Positions 15,652 to 25,306 are shown, numbered from the stretch's first letter. The stretch is DNA of 64,000 bases from Candidatus Vicinibacter affinis (GCA_016714365.1 JADJNH010000005.1:1154501-1218500), one strand, 5' to 3'. The notes: a model not told the origin generated them from the sequence alone. Numbers and translations: made by a program.

Positions 15652-17238
15652 ATGAAACGTCGTAAGTTTATTAAATCCGCCGCCGCCGCAAGTGTTGTAG
15701 TGCCTTCCATGATCAATGGTATTCCGCTTCAGGCACACAGCAATAATGCATGGCTCCAATCTGTCCTGAATCCTGGATTGGAAACAGATCATGTGATGGT
15801 CCTCATTTATCTCGGAGGAGGTAATGATGGATTGAATACGGTAGTGCCTGTAGATAATTATAGCAAACTGGATGCTGCCCGAAAAAATGTTTTGTTGCCA
15901 CAAAATCAATTGTTGAAACTTAACGGATTTGCCAATACAGCACTTCATCCTGCCATGACCGGCATGCAGACTCTTTTTAATGAAGGGAAAGTAAACATCG
16001 TGCAATCTGTGGGCTACCCAAATCCAAATTTTTCACACTTCAGGGCAACAGACATTTGGGCAAGTGCCAGCGAAGCCAATCAATACCTCGATTCTGGTTG
16101 GCTCGGGAGATATCTGAATGAAGAATTTCCGGGTTTTCCGCTCGATTATCCTAATGTTGCAAATCCTGATCCGTTAGCCATCCAGGTAGGGGCTAATCTT
16201 CCTTTATTGTTTCAGGGGCCAAATGCTCAAATGTCCATGAATGTATCCAATCCGGACATTTTTGGCGCCTGGCCAACCGGATTAAGTGATCCCGCACCTG
16301 CAACTCCGCTTGGTCATGAATTAAATTACATCCGAACTATAAGCCGACAATCCAAAACCTATGCGGATACTCTTGTTAAAGGTTTTTTAAAAGGCAATAA
16401 TCTCGGAAATTACCCTGCTGGAAATTATTTAGCGGACACGCTGAAAGTGATCGCACGTCTGATCAATGGGGGACTAAAGACCAGATTATATCTCGTTAAT
16501 TTATATGGTTTTGATACGCATTCTGACCAGGTAGTGGCGGGAAATAATGCCACTGGCGCACATGCCAATCTATTAAAACTTTTAAGTGATGCCGTTTTTT
16601 CATTTCAGCGTGATATAGAACTTATGAACGTGGCACATCGTGTCATGGGTATGACTTTTTCTGAATTTGGAAGAAGGATTAAATCCAACGACAGCGTAGG
16701 AACAGATCATGGTGCTGCAGCGCCTTTGTTTGTATTTGGTTCAAAGGCAAGAGGCGGAATTACAGGCAACAATCCAATTATTCCTGCTACCGTTACAGAA
16801 AATGACAATCTGCCCATGCAGTATGATTTCCGGTCTGTGTATGCATCGGTGCTGAAGGATTGGTTCTGTGTAAAAGATGACAGCCTACAGAGAATTCTCT
16901 TAAAAAATTTCCAGGCACTTCCACTGATAAAAAATGAGTGCAGCACTACGGATACCAAGAATCTTAAAGATGCCGAAGATGCTCTGCAAATCATCGCCAG
17001 CCCAAATCCAATGACTTCTTTTACAAATATTCAAATTGCAACTGACATAGATGGGGTAGCTCAGTTGCAGCTGATAGATCCATTAGGCCGACTGACTAAA
17101 ATTATATTTTCCGGCAAATTGCAAAACGGTACCCATCAGTTCAGTTTAGAAAATGAAGGGTACGCACCGGGCAATTATTACATCAGACTTCAACAGGGAA
17201 ATGCACAAAAGACGGAGCCATTGTTGATTGTAAGATAG
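15652..17238 (+). CDS. DUF1501 family protein with Tat signal and T9SS domain
   Basis: 528 residues from ATG 15652. The longer frame from 15592 would overlap the DUF1800 gene and bury the signal. The N-terminus MKRRKFIKSAAAASVVVPS is a twin-arginine (Tat) signal. The body contains VLIYLGGGNDGLNTVVPVDN (about 46-65), ATDIWASA, MTFSEFGRR and GTDHGAAAPLFVFGS, the signatures of DUF1501, a sulfatase/alkaline-phosphatase-like superfamily. The C-terminal 80 residues (ASPNPMTSFTNIQIATD to LLIVR) are a T9SS type A domain. The protein should therefore cross the inner membrane folded by Tat and the outer membrane by T9SS. It is coupled to the DUF1800 gene by a 10-bp gap. Confidence 0.92.
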   Translation: MKRRKFIKSAAAASVVVPSMINGIPLQAHSNNAWLQSVLNPGLETDHVMVLIYLGGGNDGLNTVVPVDNYSKLDAARKNVLLPQNQLLKLNGFANTALHPAMTGMQTLFNEGKVNIVQSVGYPNPNFSHFRATDIWASASEANQYLDSGWLGRYLNEEFPGFPLDYPNVANPDPLAIQVGANLPLLFQGPNAQMSMNVSNPDIFGAWPTGLSDPAPATPLGHELNYIRTISRQSKTYADTLVKGFLKGNNLGNYPAGNYLADTLKVIARLINGGLKTRLYLVNLYGFDTHSDQVVAGNNATGAHANLLKLLSDAVFSFQRDIELMNVAHRVMGMTFSEFGRRIKSNDSVGTDHGAAAPLFVFGSKARGGITGNNPIIPATVTENDNLPMQYDFRSVYASVLKDWFCVKDDSLQRILLKNFQALPLIKNECSTTDTKNLKDAEDALQIIASPNPMTSFTNIQIATDIDGVAQLQLIDPLGRLTKIIFSGKLQNGTHQFSLENEGYAPGNYYIRLQQGNAQKTEPLLIVR

Positions 17239-17294
17239 GGCTGCTTAATCAAAATAGTAAGTTTTGAAAAAAGTGATTATTGTGTCATGAATAG

Positions 17295-17325
17295 TTTGTA
17301 AATTTAAGTTAATGCAGTATTTTTG
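17295..17325 (+). promoter_or_regulatory. Promoter of the subtilisin-like gene
   Basis: TTTG (17295-17298), 19 bases, then TATTTTTG (17318-17325): both boxes match the Bacteroidota consensus exactly, 23 bp before the ATG at 17349. Confidence 0.65.
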
Positions 17326-17348
17326 TTGACTAACTTAAATTATTACAG

Positions 17349-18596
17349 ATGAAACTAACGCCAACTATCCAAAGTTTTAAACTTTTATTCTGTTTGTTGC
17401 TCATGCTAGCTGCATGTAAGCACGAAACAACAGAACAATACATTGCACCTTTATTCACCCCACCTGGTCAGGTTATCAGCAACCAATACATCGTTTTGTT
17501 TGAAGAAAATTTGGTGGACCTCAGTAATTTAAATTCTGCCGATGTTCCAAGGGCACAAAGGCCTGCCATTGGCGAAAGCCGTAAACAAATGGTGAAGGAC
17601 AGGATTCTTGAAATCATTACCCCAATGGGCATAAGACCGGACGCCATCATAGATGTGTATGCAGAATTGATAATCGGTTTTGCAGCGGTTCTGGACAACA
17701 GCCAACTGACCCAATTGAGAACCCATCCAAAAGTTAAGATGATCGAACAAGACATGGTGGTAGGTCTACCGGAAACGACACTGGAATATCAGAGTGTAGG
17801 ACTGAGGGCACAATCGACTCCTTGTGGCATCACCAATGCAGGAGGGTCTGCTGATGGTAGCGGTTCATCCAAATGGATTTGGATCGTTGACACTGGAATT
17901 GATCTCGATCATCCTGATCTGAATGTGGAAACTGGAAGCCAGTATGCAAAATCATTTGTAAAAGGAAGCAAAAGTGCCGATGACTGTCATGGACATGGTA
18001 CCCATTGTGCAGGGATTGCCGCAGCCAAAAACAATGACATTGGCGTGGTAGGGGTTTCGGCTGGAGCTCGTGTAGTACCTGTAAGAGTATTAAATTGTCA
18101 AGGTTCAGGAACCTCTTCAGCAATACTTTCAGGACTTAACCATGTTGCAGCCAACGATGAACCGGGTGACGTTGTAAATATGAGCCTTGGTGGATATTGG
18201 GGAGCCAATTGTGATGCGAATTCTTCTTATTCTTCTGCACTTAAAAACATGAGCGCAGCCGGTACACGCATCGCAATTGCCGCAGGTAATTCCGCTGCAG
18301 ACGCCGCCTTGTACACCCCTGCTTGTGCCAATGCAACCAACATCCACACTACGGCTTCTATGACTTGTTCGAAAGCATGGTCTTCTTTCTCTAATTATGG
18401 AGCGCCTCCGGTAGATTGGATCGCAACCGGTTCAAGTGTATACTCCACTTACAAGGATGGAACCTATGCTACTTTGAGCGGTACTTCTATGGCAGCACCT
18501 CATGTTGCAGGAATCATGCACAGCCTGCAGGCAGGGCCTAACCAAAATGGCACTGTTAGTTATAACAATGTTAGCTATAAAATTGCAGTAAGATAA
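17349..18596 (+). CDS. S8 subtilisin-like serine protease, lipoprotein
   Basis: 415 residues. Lipoprotein signal with lipobox LAAC (Cys23). Residues about 45-140 form an inhibitor-I9-like propeptide (QYIVLFEENLV ... VKMIEQD). The catalytic domain has Asp181 in WIVDTGIDLDHPD, His216 in CHGHGTHCAGIAA, the oxyanion Asn314 in AAGNSA and Ser380 in LSGTSMAAPHVAGI, so the triad is complete. Several cysteines in the catalytic domain (Cys159, 213, 220, 250, 288, 326, 340) suggest disulfides, as in proteinase K-like enzymes. It is probably an envelope-anchored or surface protease that matures by propeptide cleavage. It has its own promoter and terminator, so a single-gene transcript. Confidence 0.95.
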   Translation: MKLTPTIQSFKLLFCLLLMLAACKHETTEQYIAPLFTPPGQVISNQYIVLFEENLVDLSNLNSADVPRAQRPAIGESRKQMVKDRILEIITPMGIRPDAIIDVYAELIIGFAAVLDNSQLTQLRTHPKVKMIEQDMVVGLPETTLEYQSVGLRAQSTPCGITNAGGSADGSGSSKWIWIVDTGIDLDHPDLNVETGSQYAKSFVKGSKSADDCHGHGTHCAGIAAAKNNDIGVVGVSAGARVVPVRVLNCQGSGTSSAILSGLNHVAANDEPGDVVNMSLGGYWGANCDANSSYSSALKNMSAAGTRIAIAAGNSAADAALYTPACANATNIHTTASMTCSKAWSSFSNYGAPPVDWIATGSSVYSTYKDGTYATLSGTSMAAPHVAGIMHSLQAGPNQNGTVSYNNVSYKIAVR

Positions 18597-18622
18597 TTTT
18601 GTAAAATAACCTTACCTAATTG

Positions 18623-18651
18623 AGCTCCGGTCTTTGGTCGGGGCTTTTTTT
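18623..18651 (+). terminator. Intrinsic terminator of the subtilisin-like gene
   Basis: agctccg (18623-18629) pairs with cggggct (18639-18645, one G-U pair), followed by seven T residues; 27 bp after the stop. Confidence 0.75.
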
Positions 18652-18714
18652 ATTTCATTCACAAAAAAATATGTCAAATCTGATGGTCGCGGTTTGCAAA
18701 TCCTGCTCTTGATG

Positions 18715-18734
18715 GTCGCGGTTGCAACCGCGAC
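18715..18734. repeat. 20-bp perfect palindrome
   Basis: gtcgcggttgcaaccgcgac is its own reverse complement. A degenerate half (ggtcgcggtttgcaaatcc) lies 30 bp upstream at 18685. It opens the palindromic repeat region downstream of the protease gene. Confidence 0.7.
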
Positions 18735-18805
18735 ACAATACGATGAAAAGTTTTAAACTTTTTGTTACAAAGAGGGAGGGAGATTGAGTCATTGAAAAAT
18801 TTATT

Positions 18806-19277
18806 TAGCAGGCCGCATTGCAAATGCTGCAACCATAATGCATCGCAGTTTAAAACTGCGACGAGCAAACGAGTCATGAAAATATTGTGCTAGCAGGCCG
18901 CATTGCAAATGCTGCAATCATATAGCATCGCAGTTTAAAACTGCGACGAGCAATTGAGTGGTTATTTCGAGCCTCCCGGCTTGAAATTTACGAAAGTTTT
19001 TTTAGGTACAACTTTTAATCAATGGAGTCATGAAACTATTGGATGATCAGGTCGCATTTAAAATGCTTTGATCATAATGCATCGCAGTTTAAAACTGCGA
19101 CGAGCAATTGAGTTATGAAAATTCTGGGTTAGCAGGCCGAATAGCAAATGCTGCAATCAAATAACATCGTAGTTTGAAACTGCGACGAGCAATTGAGTCA
19201 TGAAAATTTTAATTTAGCAGGCCGCATTGCAAATGCTGCAATCATAAAGCATCGCAGTTAGAAACTGCGACGAACCA
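18806..19277. repeat. Five-copy palindromic repeat array, 85-bp period
   Basis: Units start at 18806, 18891, about 19042, 19130 and 19215; neighbouring units 1-2 and 4-5 are exactly 85 bp apart. Each has tagcaggccgcattgcaaat then gctgcaat, a short linker, catcgcagtttaaaactgcg then acgagcaa, and a tail ending gagtcatgaaaat. The atcgcagttt/aaactgcgat arms form a near-perfect palindrome and gcatt-gca-aatgc another. Units 2 and 3 are separated by a copy of the dispersed repeat also found at 1781. Unlike CRISPR, units are contiguous with no unique spacers. No gene lies in this stretch. Confidence 0.8.
18960..19022. repeat. Dispersed repeat, copy 2 (see 1781-1864)
   Basis: ggttatttcgagcctcccgg onwards matches 1781-1813 with three changes in 33 bases, then shares an imperfect ggtac...tttttaatca tail. 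It interrupts the 85-bp array between its second and third unit, so it arrived after, or was copied with, the array. Confidence 0.65.
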
Positions 19278-19290
19278 TTATAATGTAAAT

Positions 19291-19323
19291 AAAAAAGGGA
19301 AGACCAAAAGTCTTCCCTTTTTT
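19291..19323. terminator. Bidirectional terminator between repeat array and sus-like operon
   Basis: aaaaaagggaagac (19291-19304) and gtcttccctttttt (19310-19323) form a perfect 14-bp stem with a caaaa loop, with T-runs on both strands. It lies 20 bp past the stop of the minus-strand operon, which it most likely terminates. Confidence 0.85.
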
Positions 19324-19342
19324 ATTTTACAAAATCAAGAAA

Positions 19343-20797
19343 CTATTGAACGCTTCCTGTTCCGTCTTTAAAATTAAGTACAATGGTATGACTTCCAGCA
19401 GCAACATTTACTCTTGCCTGATCATTACCAGTTCCACGGAATTCAATTTTTCCGTTCAGTACCATCAACTCTGCTTGCCACCAATCGCATTTCAAGGTAG
19501 GTGAAGCAACATGAATACGCAAATCTCCTGCACTCAATGCTTTGGTAATGGTCACATCTGTGCCTGAAGTAAATTTATTTTCTGGCTTTGCAGCATCATA
19601 ACCTCCTACACAATCACCAATCAGGTAAACGGCCGCATCGATCACTTCGATGGTTTCGTCCTTAAGGTTTACTACTACCAAATAATTACCTGGTGCGGTT
19701 GGTGCAGAAACGTTGTCAGTGCCTTTACCGTAAACACCGTTAGTGGCAGTTCCTTTGACACCAAAGTCACCTTTCCACTCTCTGCCTGGAGCAAATTTGA
19801 ATCCACCGGTTCCTTCCATTCTTACAATTTTCCAGAATAATTCCGGGTGACTGTGTACAGGTACCATAGGCAAGTCGATCGTTGCCCAATCCCATCCACC
19901 GACTGCATCACCAATCATGTAAAGCTTTTCAGGATATTCAGCAAGAGGAGGTCCGTCACCCGTTTTGGTTTGGGTAGCAGTAAATCCTTTACCCACTTCA
20001 TAAGTTAAGGTGAATTTGTACAAACCATATACCGTGTTGGAGATGTTGGCTCCGCCATTTGTCAAATTGTCGATCGTTCCTCCAAGGTTAGAATTTGCTT
20101 TAATACCTTTCTTGCCGCCACCAAGATCAAACTCAGTATCGATATTGATTTTCCATCCATTAGAATAACGGAATTTCCAATCATTTTTTAACATGAGAAC
20201 ATCAGAGGCTACAAATTCCATTTTGGTCAAATTGAAGGTAGTGGTCATGGGCGTATTGGTGCTCCATCCACCCGGAGTGGCGCCACCGATAAGTCCATAA
20301 TTTACTCTTGCAATGGCTACTTTTTTTAACCCAAGGTCTACAACCACGTGATAAAGTCCATCTTCAGGAACCGTAAAAGCAGTTGCTGCCTCTACCAGGT
20401 TTCCTTTCCATAGTCCATCTTTGGGTTCATCTACATCCAAAGCAGCGGTTTCTACTTTTTTGAAGTCAGCACCAGGCCCGTAGGTGGTGCGGGTTGTACC
20501 GGAGACATTGACGATGTTAAATCCATCTGCACCTGCTTTTACCGGAATATACAATTCCAATAAATTGGCTCTGTCTTCCTGCAGCACTTCATTTTTGGTA
20601 ACTTTAAATAAAGCTTTCGTACTGAAATCCGCAAATCCGGTACCGGCGCCTTTTACATAAAGTCCATCTTCCACTACTGTTCCTCCTCCGCCGGTATCAT
20701 CGTCATCAGAGCATCCGGTCATCCAGAAGCTCAAAGAAGCGACCATCGTCAACAGAAGGTACTTAGAGCAGAAGTTTAAAAAAATTTCCTTAGACAT
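19343..20797 (-). CDS. SusE/SusF-like outer-membrane glycan-binding lipoprotein
   Basis: 484 residues. Lipoprotein signal ending MTGC (lipobox), then an acidic/Gly linker DDDDTGGGG of the kind found in surface-exposed lipoproteins. The body is built of repeated beta-sandwich modules: VNYGLIGGATPGGWSTNTPM near 165, EKLYMIGDAVGGWDWATIDLPM near 290 and AVYLIGDCVGGYDAAKPEN near 390. The repeated x-Y-x-IG-x-x-GGW/Y motif is typical of the starch-binding SusE/SusF domains. It is last gene of the minus-strand susC-susD-susE/F-like operon (31 bp from the susD-like gene) and should help hold oligosaccharides at the cell surface. The ligand cannot be told from sequence. Confidence 0.88.
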   Translation of the reverse strand: MSKEIFLNFCSKYLLLTMVASLSFWMTGCSDDDDTGGGGTVVEDGLYVKGAGTGFADFSTKALFKVTKNEVLQEDRANLLELYIPVKAGADGFNIVNVSGTTRTTYGPGADFKKVETAALDVDEPKDGLWKGNLVEAATAFTVPEDGLYHVVVDLGLKKVAIARVNYGLIGGATPGGWSTNTPMTTTFNLTKMEFVASDVLMLKNDWKFRYSNGWKINIDTEFDLGGGKKGIKANSNLGGTIDNLTNGGANISNTVYGLYKFTLTYEVGKGFTATQTKTGDGPPLAEYPEKLYMIGDAVGGWDWATIDLPMVPVHSHPELFWKIVRMEGTGGFKFAPGREWKGDFGVKGTATNGVYGKGTDNVSAPTAPGNYLVVVNLKDETIEVIDAAVYLIGDCVGGYDAAKPENKFTSGTDVTITKALSAGDLRIHVASPTLKCDWWQAELMVLNGKIEFRGTGNDQARVNVAAGSHTIVLNFKDGTGSVQ

Positions 20798-20828
20798 TTT
20801 TAAAGATTTATAGTTAATGAAAAAAATT

Positions 20829-22301
20829 TTACAAACCTAAATTTGGATTGGCATCAATAGCCCATTGTGGGATTGGGAATAAATTTCTCTCAGGGCCACT
20901 GGCAGGTTTTGCCCACCAGGCATTGTTGAATTTTTTAAAACGAATGAGGTCTTGTCTTCGGTGACCTTCCGCAAACATTTCTCTTCCTCTTTCAGCAAGT
21001 ATCATGTCTAGTGTTGTTCCCGACCATGCTGCAACTCCGGCTCTCTGGCGCACCTGGTTTACAAGATTGTCACCATTTTTTCCCTGACGAATTTTTGCTT
21101 CAGCAGCCATCAAAAGTATATCAGCATATCTGAATAATGGAAAATCGTTGTCAAGATTTTCATCAGTGCCTGCGGCAATTTCAAATTTTCCAATTCTGGC
21201 ACCGGACATCCTTATTTGTTCAAAAGTATAGGAGCCATCCATAATCAATGCCGGAATTTTAGGATTGATTACCAATGGTTTTCCGGCAGTTTCATCAAAT
21301 AATGCCTTACCGGTAGAAGTAAATTGTGGTCCAACAATAAATCCTTGCTTCCTCAAATCGTCATTCGTAAAACTATTGTAATGATCTTCCACTGCAGCGC
21401 AACCATTCCACGGTCCTACCAACATGTCATAGGTTTGATTCATCAAATAATGCAGTGTCCTCATGTGAAGACGGAATCCTTTCAAACTCCTTGAATCGAA
21501 TGGAATCGTGAAAATGTTTTCCACAGAGTTGTCATTATTTTTTACAAATGGAAGCAAAGGTTTTGCTTCCAAATTATAAATTCCTAATTGAATCACACTG
21601 TCACAATAAGATTCAGCTTCTGCCCATTTTGGAGTGCCGGTATAAATTTCTGCATTCAGGTAAAGCTTTGCCAGTATAGAATATGCCAATCCTTTAGAGA
21701 CTGCGAATTTTTTTGTATTCACCTGAAGGAATGGAAGACTCTCCTTTAAATCCTGAATGAGAAAATCGAATATTTCGGATCTCTTATTTTTCTTTGGTTG
21801 TGGATCAGCAGTAAAGAACGAAGTCACCAAAGGAACATCTCCATAATTGTCAATCAATAAATACAAATAAAAAGCACGCAGCGTTTTTAATTTAGCTATG
21901 TTAATTTTTGCTGCTTCTGCTGCCTGAAAAGGGATGAGTTCATCAATGGCCCTGTTTGCTTCAAAAACACCATCATACATTTGCGACCACATCGAATTTA
22001 CAGCATCCACATTGTTGTTCCATTCATGGGTATGTAAAACTCTCCATTTGCCACCATCTTCCCAATCTGTCAGCCTTACTGGAAATACAATTTCGTCACT
22101 GGTAACCTCCTGAGCCCAAAACCACCAACCTGCATCATCGATAAGATCTGCCAACTCTCTGTAAGTGGGTATGATATTTAGAGCTGCTTGTTCTTCGTTT
22201 TCCGGAAACTCTTTTTCAGGAATTTTATCAAATATTTTTTCATCAAGTTTGGTACAGGAAAGGGAGAAAATAATGGCCGAAAGAAAATATATTTTTTTCA
22301 T
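20829..22301 (-). CDS. SusD/RagB-family nutrient-uptake lipoprotein
   Basis: 490 residues from ATG 22301; the frame could start six codons earlier. The signal peptide MKKIYFLSAIIFSLSC has a lipobox (LSC). The mature part starts TKLDEKIFDKIPE and shows SusD features: TPR-like helices (WSQMYDGVFEANRAIDEL; LKTLRAFYLYLLIDNYGDVPL; GLAYSILAKLYLNAEIYTG), FRYADILLMAAEAKIRQG and the C-terminal RGREMFAEGHRRQDLIRFKK. SusD proteins cap the SusC transporter and capture glycans or peptides on the cell surface. It lies 32 bp after the susC-like gene in the same operon. Confidence 0.95.
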   Translation of the reverse strand: MKKIYFLSAIIFSLSCTKLDEKIFDKIPEKEFPENEEQAALNIIPTYRELADLIDDAGWWFWAQEVTSDEIVFPVRLTDWEDGGKWRVLHTHEWNNNVDAVNSMWSQMYDGVFEANRAIDELIPFQAAEAAKINIAKLKTLRAFYLYLLIDNYGDVPLVTSFFTADPQPKKNKRSEIFDFLIQDLKESLPFLQVNTKKFAVSKGLAYSILAKLYLNAEIYTGTPKWAEAESYCDSVIQLGIYNLEAKPLLPFVKNNDNSVENIFTIPFDSRSLKGFRLHMRTLHYLMNQTYDMLVGPWNGCAAVEDHYNSFTNDDLRKQGFIVGPQFTSTGKALFDETAGKPLVINPKIPALIMDGSYTFEQIRMSGARIGKFEIAAGTDENLDNDFPLFRYADILLMAAEAKIRQGKNGDNLVNQVRQRAGVAAWSGTTLDMILAERGREMFAEGHRRQDLIRFKKFNNAWWAKPASGPERNLFPIPQWAIDANPNLGL

Positions 22302-22333
22302 GATTTTACTTTTTGTCATTCCGTTTAGATGAT

Positions 22334-25306
22334 TTAAAAACTTGCGTTAACGCCAAAAGCAACGCTCCTTGCTTTTGGACAAACATCATACTGGTCTCTT
22401 CCAAATTCAATACCTCCATAACTCAATTCAGGATCCAGCCCACTGTATCCCGTAATGGTCAAAAGGTTAGTACCTGCCACGTAAACTCTTAAATTTTTCA
22501 GATACTTGGAATTTCCGGTTTTGAAATTGTATCCAATGTTGACATTGTCAAGTTTTAGGAAAGTACCATCCTCCAAATAGTAATCGCTTACTATGGGCGA
22601 GCTGGTGAGGCCTTTGTCATATTCTGACAAGGCTTCTTCCAAGACATTCAGCGTTGGAAGATCTGCAGGATTACTGAATACCATCCTCGTAACATTGAGT
22701 ACATCAAATCCGACTACTGCTCTCACAGAAAAACTGGCATCAAATGACTTACCCAATTTGAAATAATTAGACCACCCAATAGTAAAATCAGGTTGGGCGT
22801 TTCCGACTACTCTTCTTTCGGCTCTAGCAGGATCTCTGGTAACTCCTCCGGCAGCCGTGTAGAAAAGGAATTTTCCATCTTCTGTAAGACCTGCATATTC
22901 AGGTAAGAAAAAAGTGCCGAGTTCGAGTCCGGGTTTGATGATTTGTGTATAGTTTTCTCCCCCTACAAGTCCACGACCTGACACATAAAGTGTTTTAATT
23001 TCGTTGAGATCATATTTTTCGTTTGCAAGGTCGGTGGTTTTTTGTTCGTTGGCGCTGAATACCAGATTGGATCGCCAGTCAAAGTTTTTCATATCCACCA
23101 CAAATGTTTGAATGCTTGCTTCTATACCATTGTTTTTAATTCTTCCTGCATTCGCAAAGATGTATCTGTTTTTATTTGGAGGAACTGGCAACTCATAATT
23201 ATAAATCAAATCACGGGTGGTTTTTTGATATACTTCTATTGAACCGCTGATTCTGTTTTTTAAAATTCCAAAATCTAATCCGATATTTAATTCTGCATTT
23301 TCTTCCCATTTTAAATCTGGGTTAGGATTTACGCCTCCAAGATTTTGAAAAGAAATTACTTTGTTTCCGTTTTCAGGATTGATGGCTGTACCGGCAGGAA
23401 TAAAAAATATCTGATCCACATTGGTAGGAATATTTTGATTGCCTGCAATTCCGTATCCCACTCTTAATTTCAGTTCTTCAAAAAATCGTACATCACTAAG
23501 GAATGATTCACGGACCAGATTCCAACCCACAGAGGCCGAAGGAAACCAGCCCCATTCATTATTTTTGCCAAACTTCGAAGAACCATCTCTTCTAATGGTC
23601 GCAGTAACAAAATATTTTTTGTCAAAATCATAAACCGCTCGACCAAAAAATGAGGCAAGCAGGAATTCATTCTTGTAGGAAGAAATACTTCCTGGTTCGA
23701 GATTCAACAACGCGCCAAGATTATAGGATTTCAAATAATCAGAAAGCGCTTCTTTTCCCTGTGCAGTAAATCCATCATAACCGTCTTTTTGGTAAGAATG
23801 TCCTCCCAGCAATTGCACTTGATGTTTTTGTGAAAAATTGGTGGAGTAGTTGAGGGTTGTTTCAATGATTTTTGATTGATAATTGTTGTAGGCCCTTTTC
23901 CCAAATCCCTTGGTAAAATTCGAAGCGGCATAACTTGGTTCATAGTAAAAACTTTCGTCATCATCACGGATATAAGCAAGATTTACGGCTGCGGACAGTC
24001 CTTTAAAAATCTCCAGATCAGCTCTGAAATTTCCAAAAATTCTTTTGGCCTCTCGTTCATTTTGTGTCTCCTTGATGATGGCAACTGGATTAAAATACTG
24101 GAAGGATCTGTCTGTTTCAAAATAGCTTCCATCTGCATTGTACACCGGATCAGTAGGGCTTCTTCTAAAAGCCTGATAAATGATGTTAGTAGGTGAAATT
24201 CCACCTCCGTAATTAACATAGTTGTTGTTCTCAACAGTTCCTGATAACCTCGCTTGAACGGTGAGTTTGTCCTGAAGTCCTTTTTGCGTAAAATTGAGTC
24301 TTCCAATGCTTCTCTGTTTTGCGGATCCAAGCAACAATCCATCTATGTTCAAATGTGAAATGGAGGCTCTGTAATTGGAGTTTTCATCTGAACTTGAGAA
24401 GGACAAAGTTTGATCATGAAGCAGACCTGTGCGATAGATTTCATCCAGCCAGTCAACATTTGCACCATTGTCAATAAAAGTTCTGCCAGTCTTGGCTGCG
24501 AAATCCCTTATCTGGTCTCCTGTGAGAAAATCCAGCCTCCTGGCTGTCTGATCTACAGAAACCTGTCCATTGTATTCAATTTGACTGGTGCGTCCTTTAT
24601 TTTTGGCGAGGCCTGCATTTTTAGTTGTTATGATGATGACCCCATTGGAACCCCTTGCTCCGTATATTGCAGTGGAGGATGCATCCTTCAGAACATTGTA
24701 AGATTCGATGTCATTGGGTGAAATGGTCGTTGGATCCACACCCGGAACCCCATCAACTACAAACAGCGGTCCTGTTCCACTGGTAAAACCTGAAGCACCC
24801 CGGATGTTCACTGAGAAACCACCGTTGGGGTCTCCTCCTTGCTTTGATATGGTTACCCCTGCTGCTTTACCCTGAAGCGCCTGTACGGGATCCTGAAGGC
24901 TACCGACGTTTAGTTCATCCGCTTTAACCATGGATACTGCCCCGGTCTTATCTGTTTTCTTTTGAGAGCCATATCCAATCAATATCACTTCTTCCAGCAA
25001 TAACCCTGGTTTGAGATTGATCAGGTAGTTATTATCTACCCCAATACTTTGAATTATGGTGGTATAACCTGTAAAAGTGATTACGAGATTCTGACTACCA
25101 TCCGGTACAATTAGACTAAAATTACCATCTGCATCGGTAATGGTCCCGACTGTTGTGTTTTGCACTTGAACGGCCGCACCAATAATGGGTTCTGAGGTGG
25201 TGGCATCCTGAACCTTTCCGGATATGGACCTTTGTGAAAATACAAACGTCCCCGCGGAAAGGGTAAATACCAGCAACAGTGTAAACTTAAGGTATAGCTT
25301 ATTCAT
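22334..25306 (-). CDS. SusC/RagA-family TonB-linked outer-membrane transporter
   Basis: 990 residues from ATG 25306. An in-frame ATG at 25342 would lie on top of the promoter and is rejected. Signal peptide about 1-25 (LLLVFTLSAGTFVFSQ). Next comes the carboxypeptidase-like regulatory domain (RSISGKVQDATTSEPIIGA, about 26-110), the SusC plug with GYGSQKKTDKTGAVS and NIRGASGFTSGTGPLFVVDG, and a long TonB-dependent 22-strand barrel ending SVAFGVNASF with a terminal Phe. It imports large ligands, usually oligosaccharides, using TonB energy, together with the SusD-like lipoprotein. No sigma/anti-sigma pair, hybrid two-component sensor or glycoside hydrolase lies next to the operon. Confidence 0.96.
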   Translation of the reverse strand: MNKLYLKFTLLLVFTLSAGTFVFSQRSISGKVQDATTSEPIIGAAVQVQNTTVGTITDADGNFSLIVPDGSQNLVITFTGYTTIIQSIGVDNNYLINLKPGLLLEEVILIGYGSQKKTDKTGAVSMVKADELNVGSLQDPVQALQGKAAGVTISKQGGDPNGGFSVNIRGASGFTSGTGPLFVVDGVPGVDPTTISPNDIESYNVLKDASSTAIYGARGSNGVIIITTKNAGLAKNKGRTSQIEYNGQVSVDQTARRLDFLTGDQIRDFAAKTGRTFIDNGANVDWLDEIYRTGLLHDQTLSFSSSDENSNYRASISHLNIDGLLLGSAKQRSIGRLNFTQKGLQDKLTVQARLSGTVENNNYVNYGGGISPTNIIYQAFRRSPTDPVYNADGSYFETDRSFQYFNPVAIIKETQNEREAKRIFGNFRADLEIFKGLSAAVNLAYIRDDDESFYYEPSYAASNFTKGFGKRAYNNYQSKIIETTLNYSTNFSQKHQVQLLGGHSYQKDGYDGFTAQGKEALSDYLKSYNLGALLNLEPGSISSYKNEFLLASFFGRAVYDFDKKYFVTATIRRDGSSKFGKNNEWGWFPSASVGWNLVRESFLSDVRFFEELKLRVGYGIAGNQNIPTNVDQIFFIPAGTAINPENGNKVISFQNLGGVNPNPDLKWEENAELNIGLDFGILKNRISGSIEVYQKTTRDLIYNYELPVPPNKNRYIFANAGRIKNNGIEASIQTFVVDMKNFDWRSNLVFSANEQKTTDLANEKYDLNEIKTLYVSGRGLVGGENYTQIIKPGLELGTFFLPEYAGLTEDGKFLFYTAAGGVTRDPARAERRVVGNAQPDFTIGWSNYFKLGKSFDASFSVRAVVGFDVLNVTRMVFSNPADLPTLNVLEEALSEYDKGLTSSPIVSDYYLEDGTFLKLDNVNIGYNFKTGNSKYLKNLRVYVAGTNLLTITGYSGLDPELSYGGIEFGRDQYDVCPKARSVAFGVNASF

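Noticed and set aside
18806..19277. CRISPR array
   Set aside because: The units are contiguous, have no unique spacers between short identical repeats, vary in sequence, and there are no cas genes.
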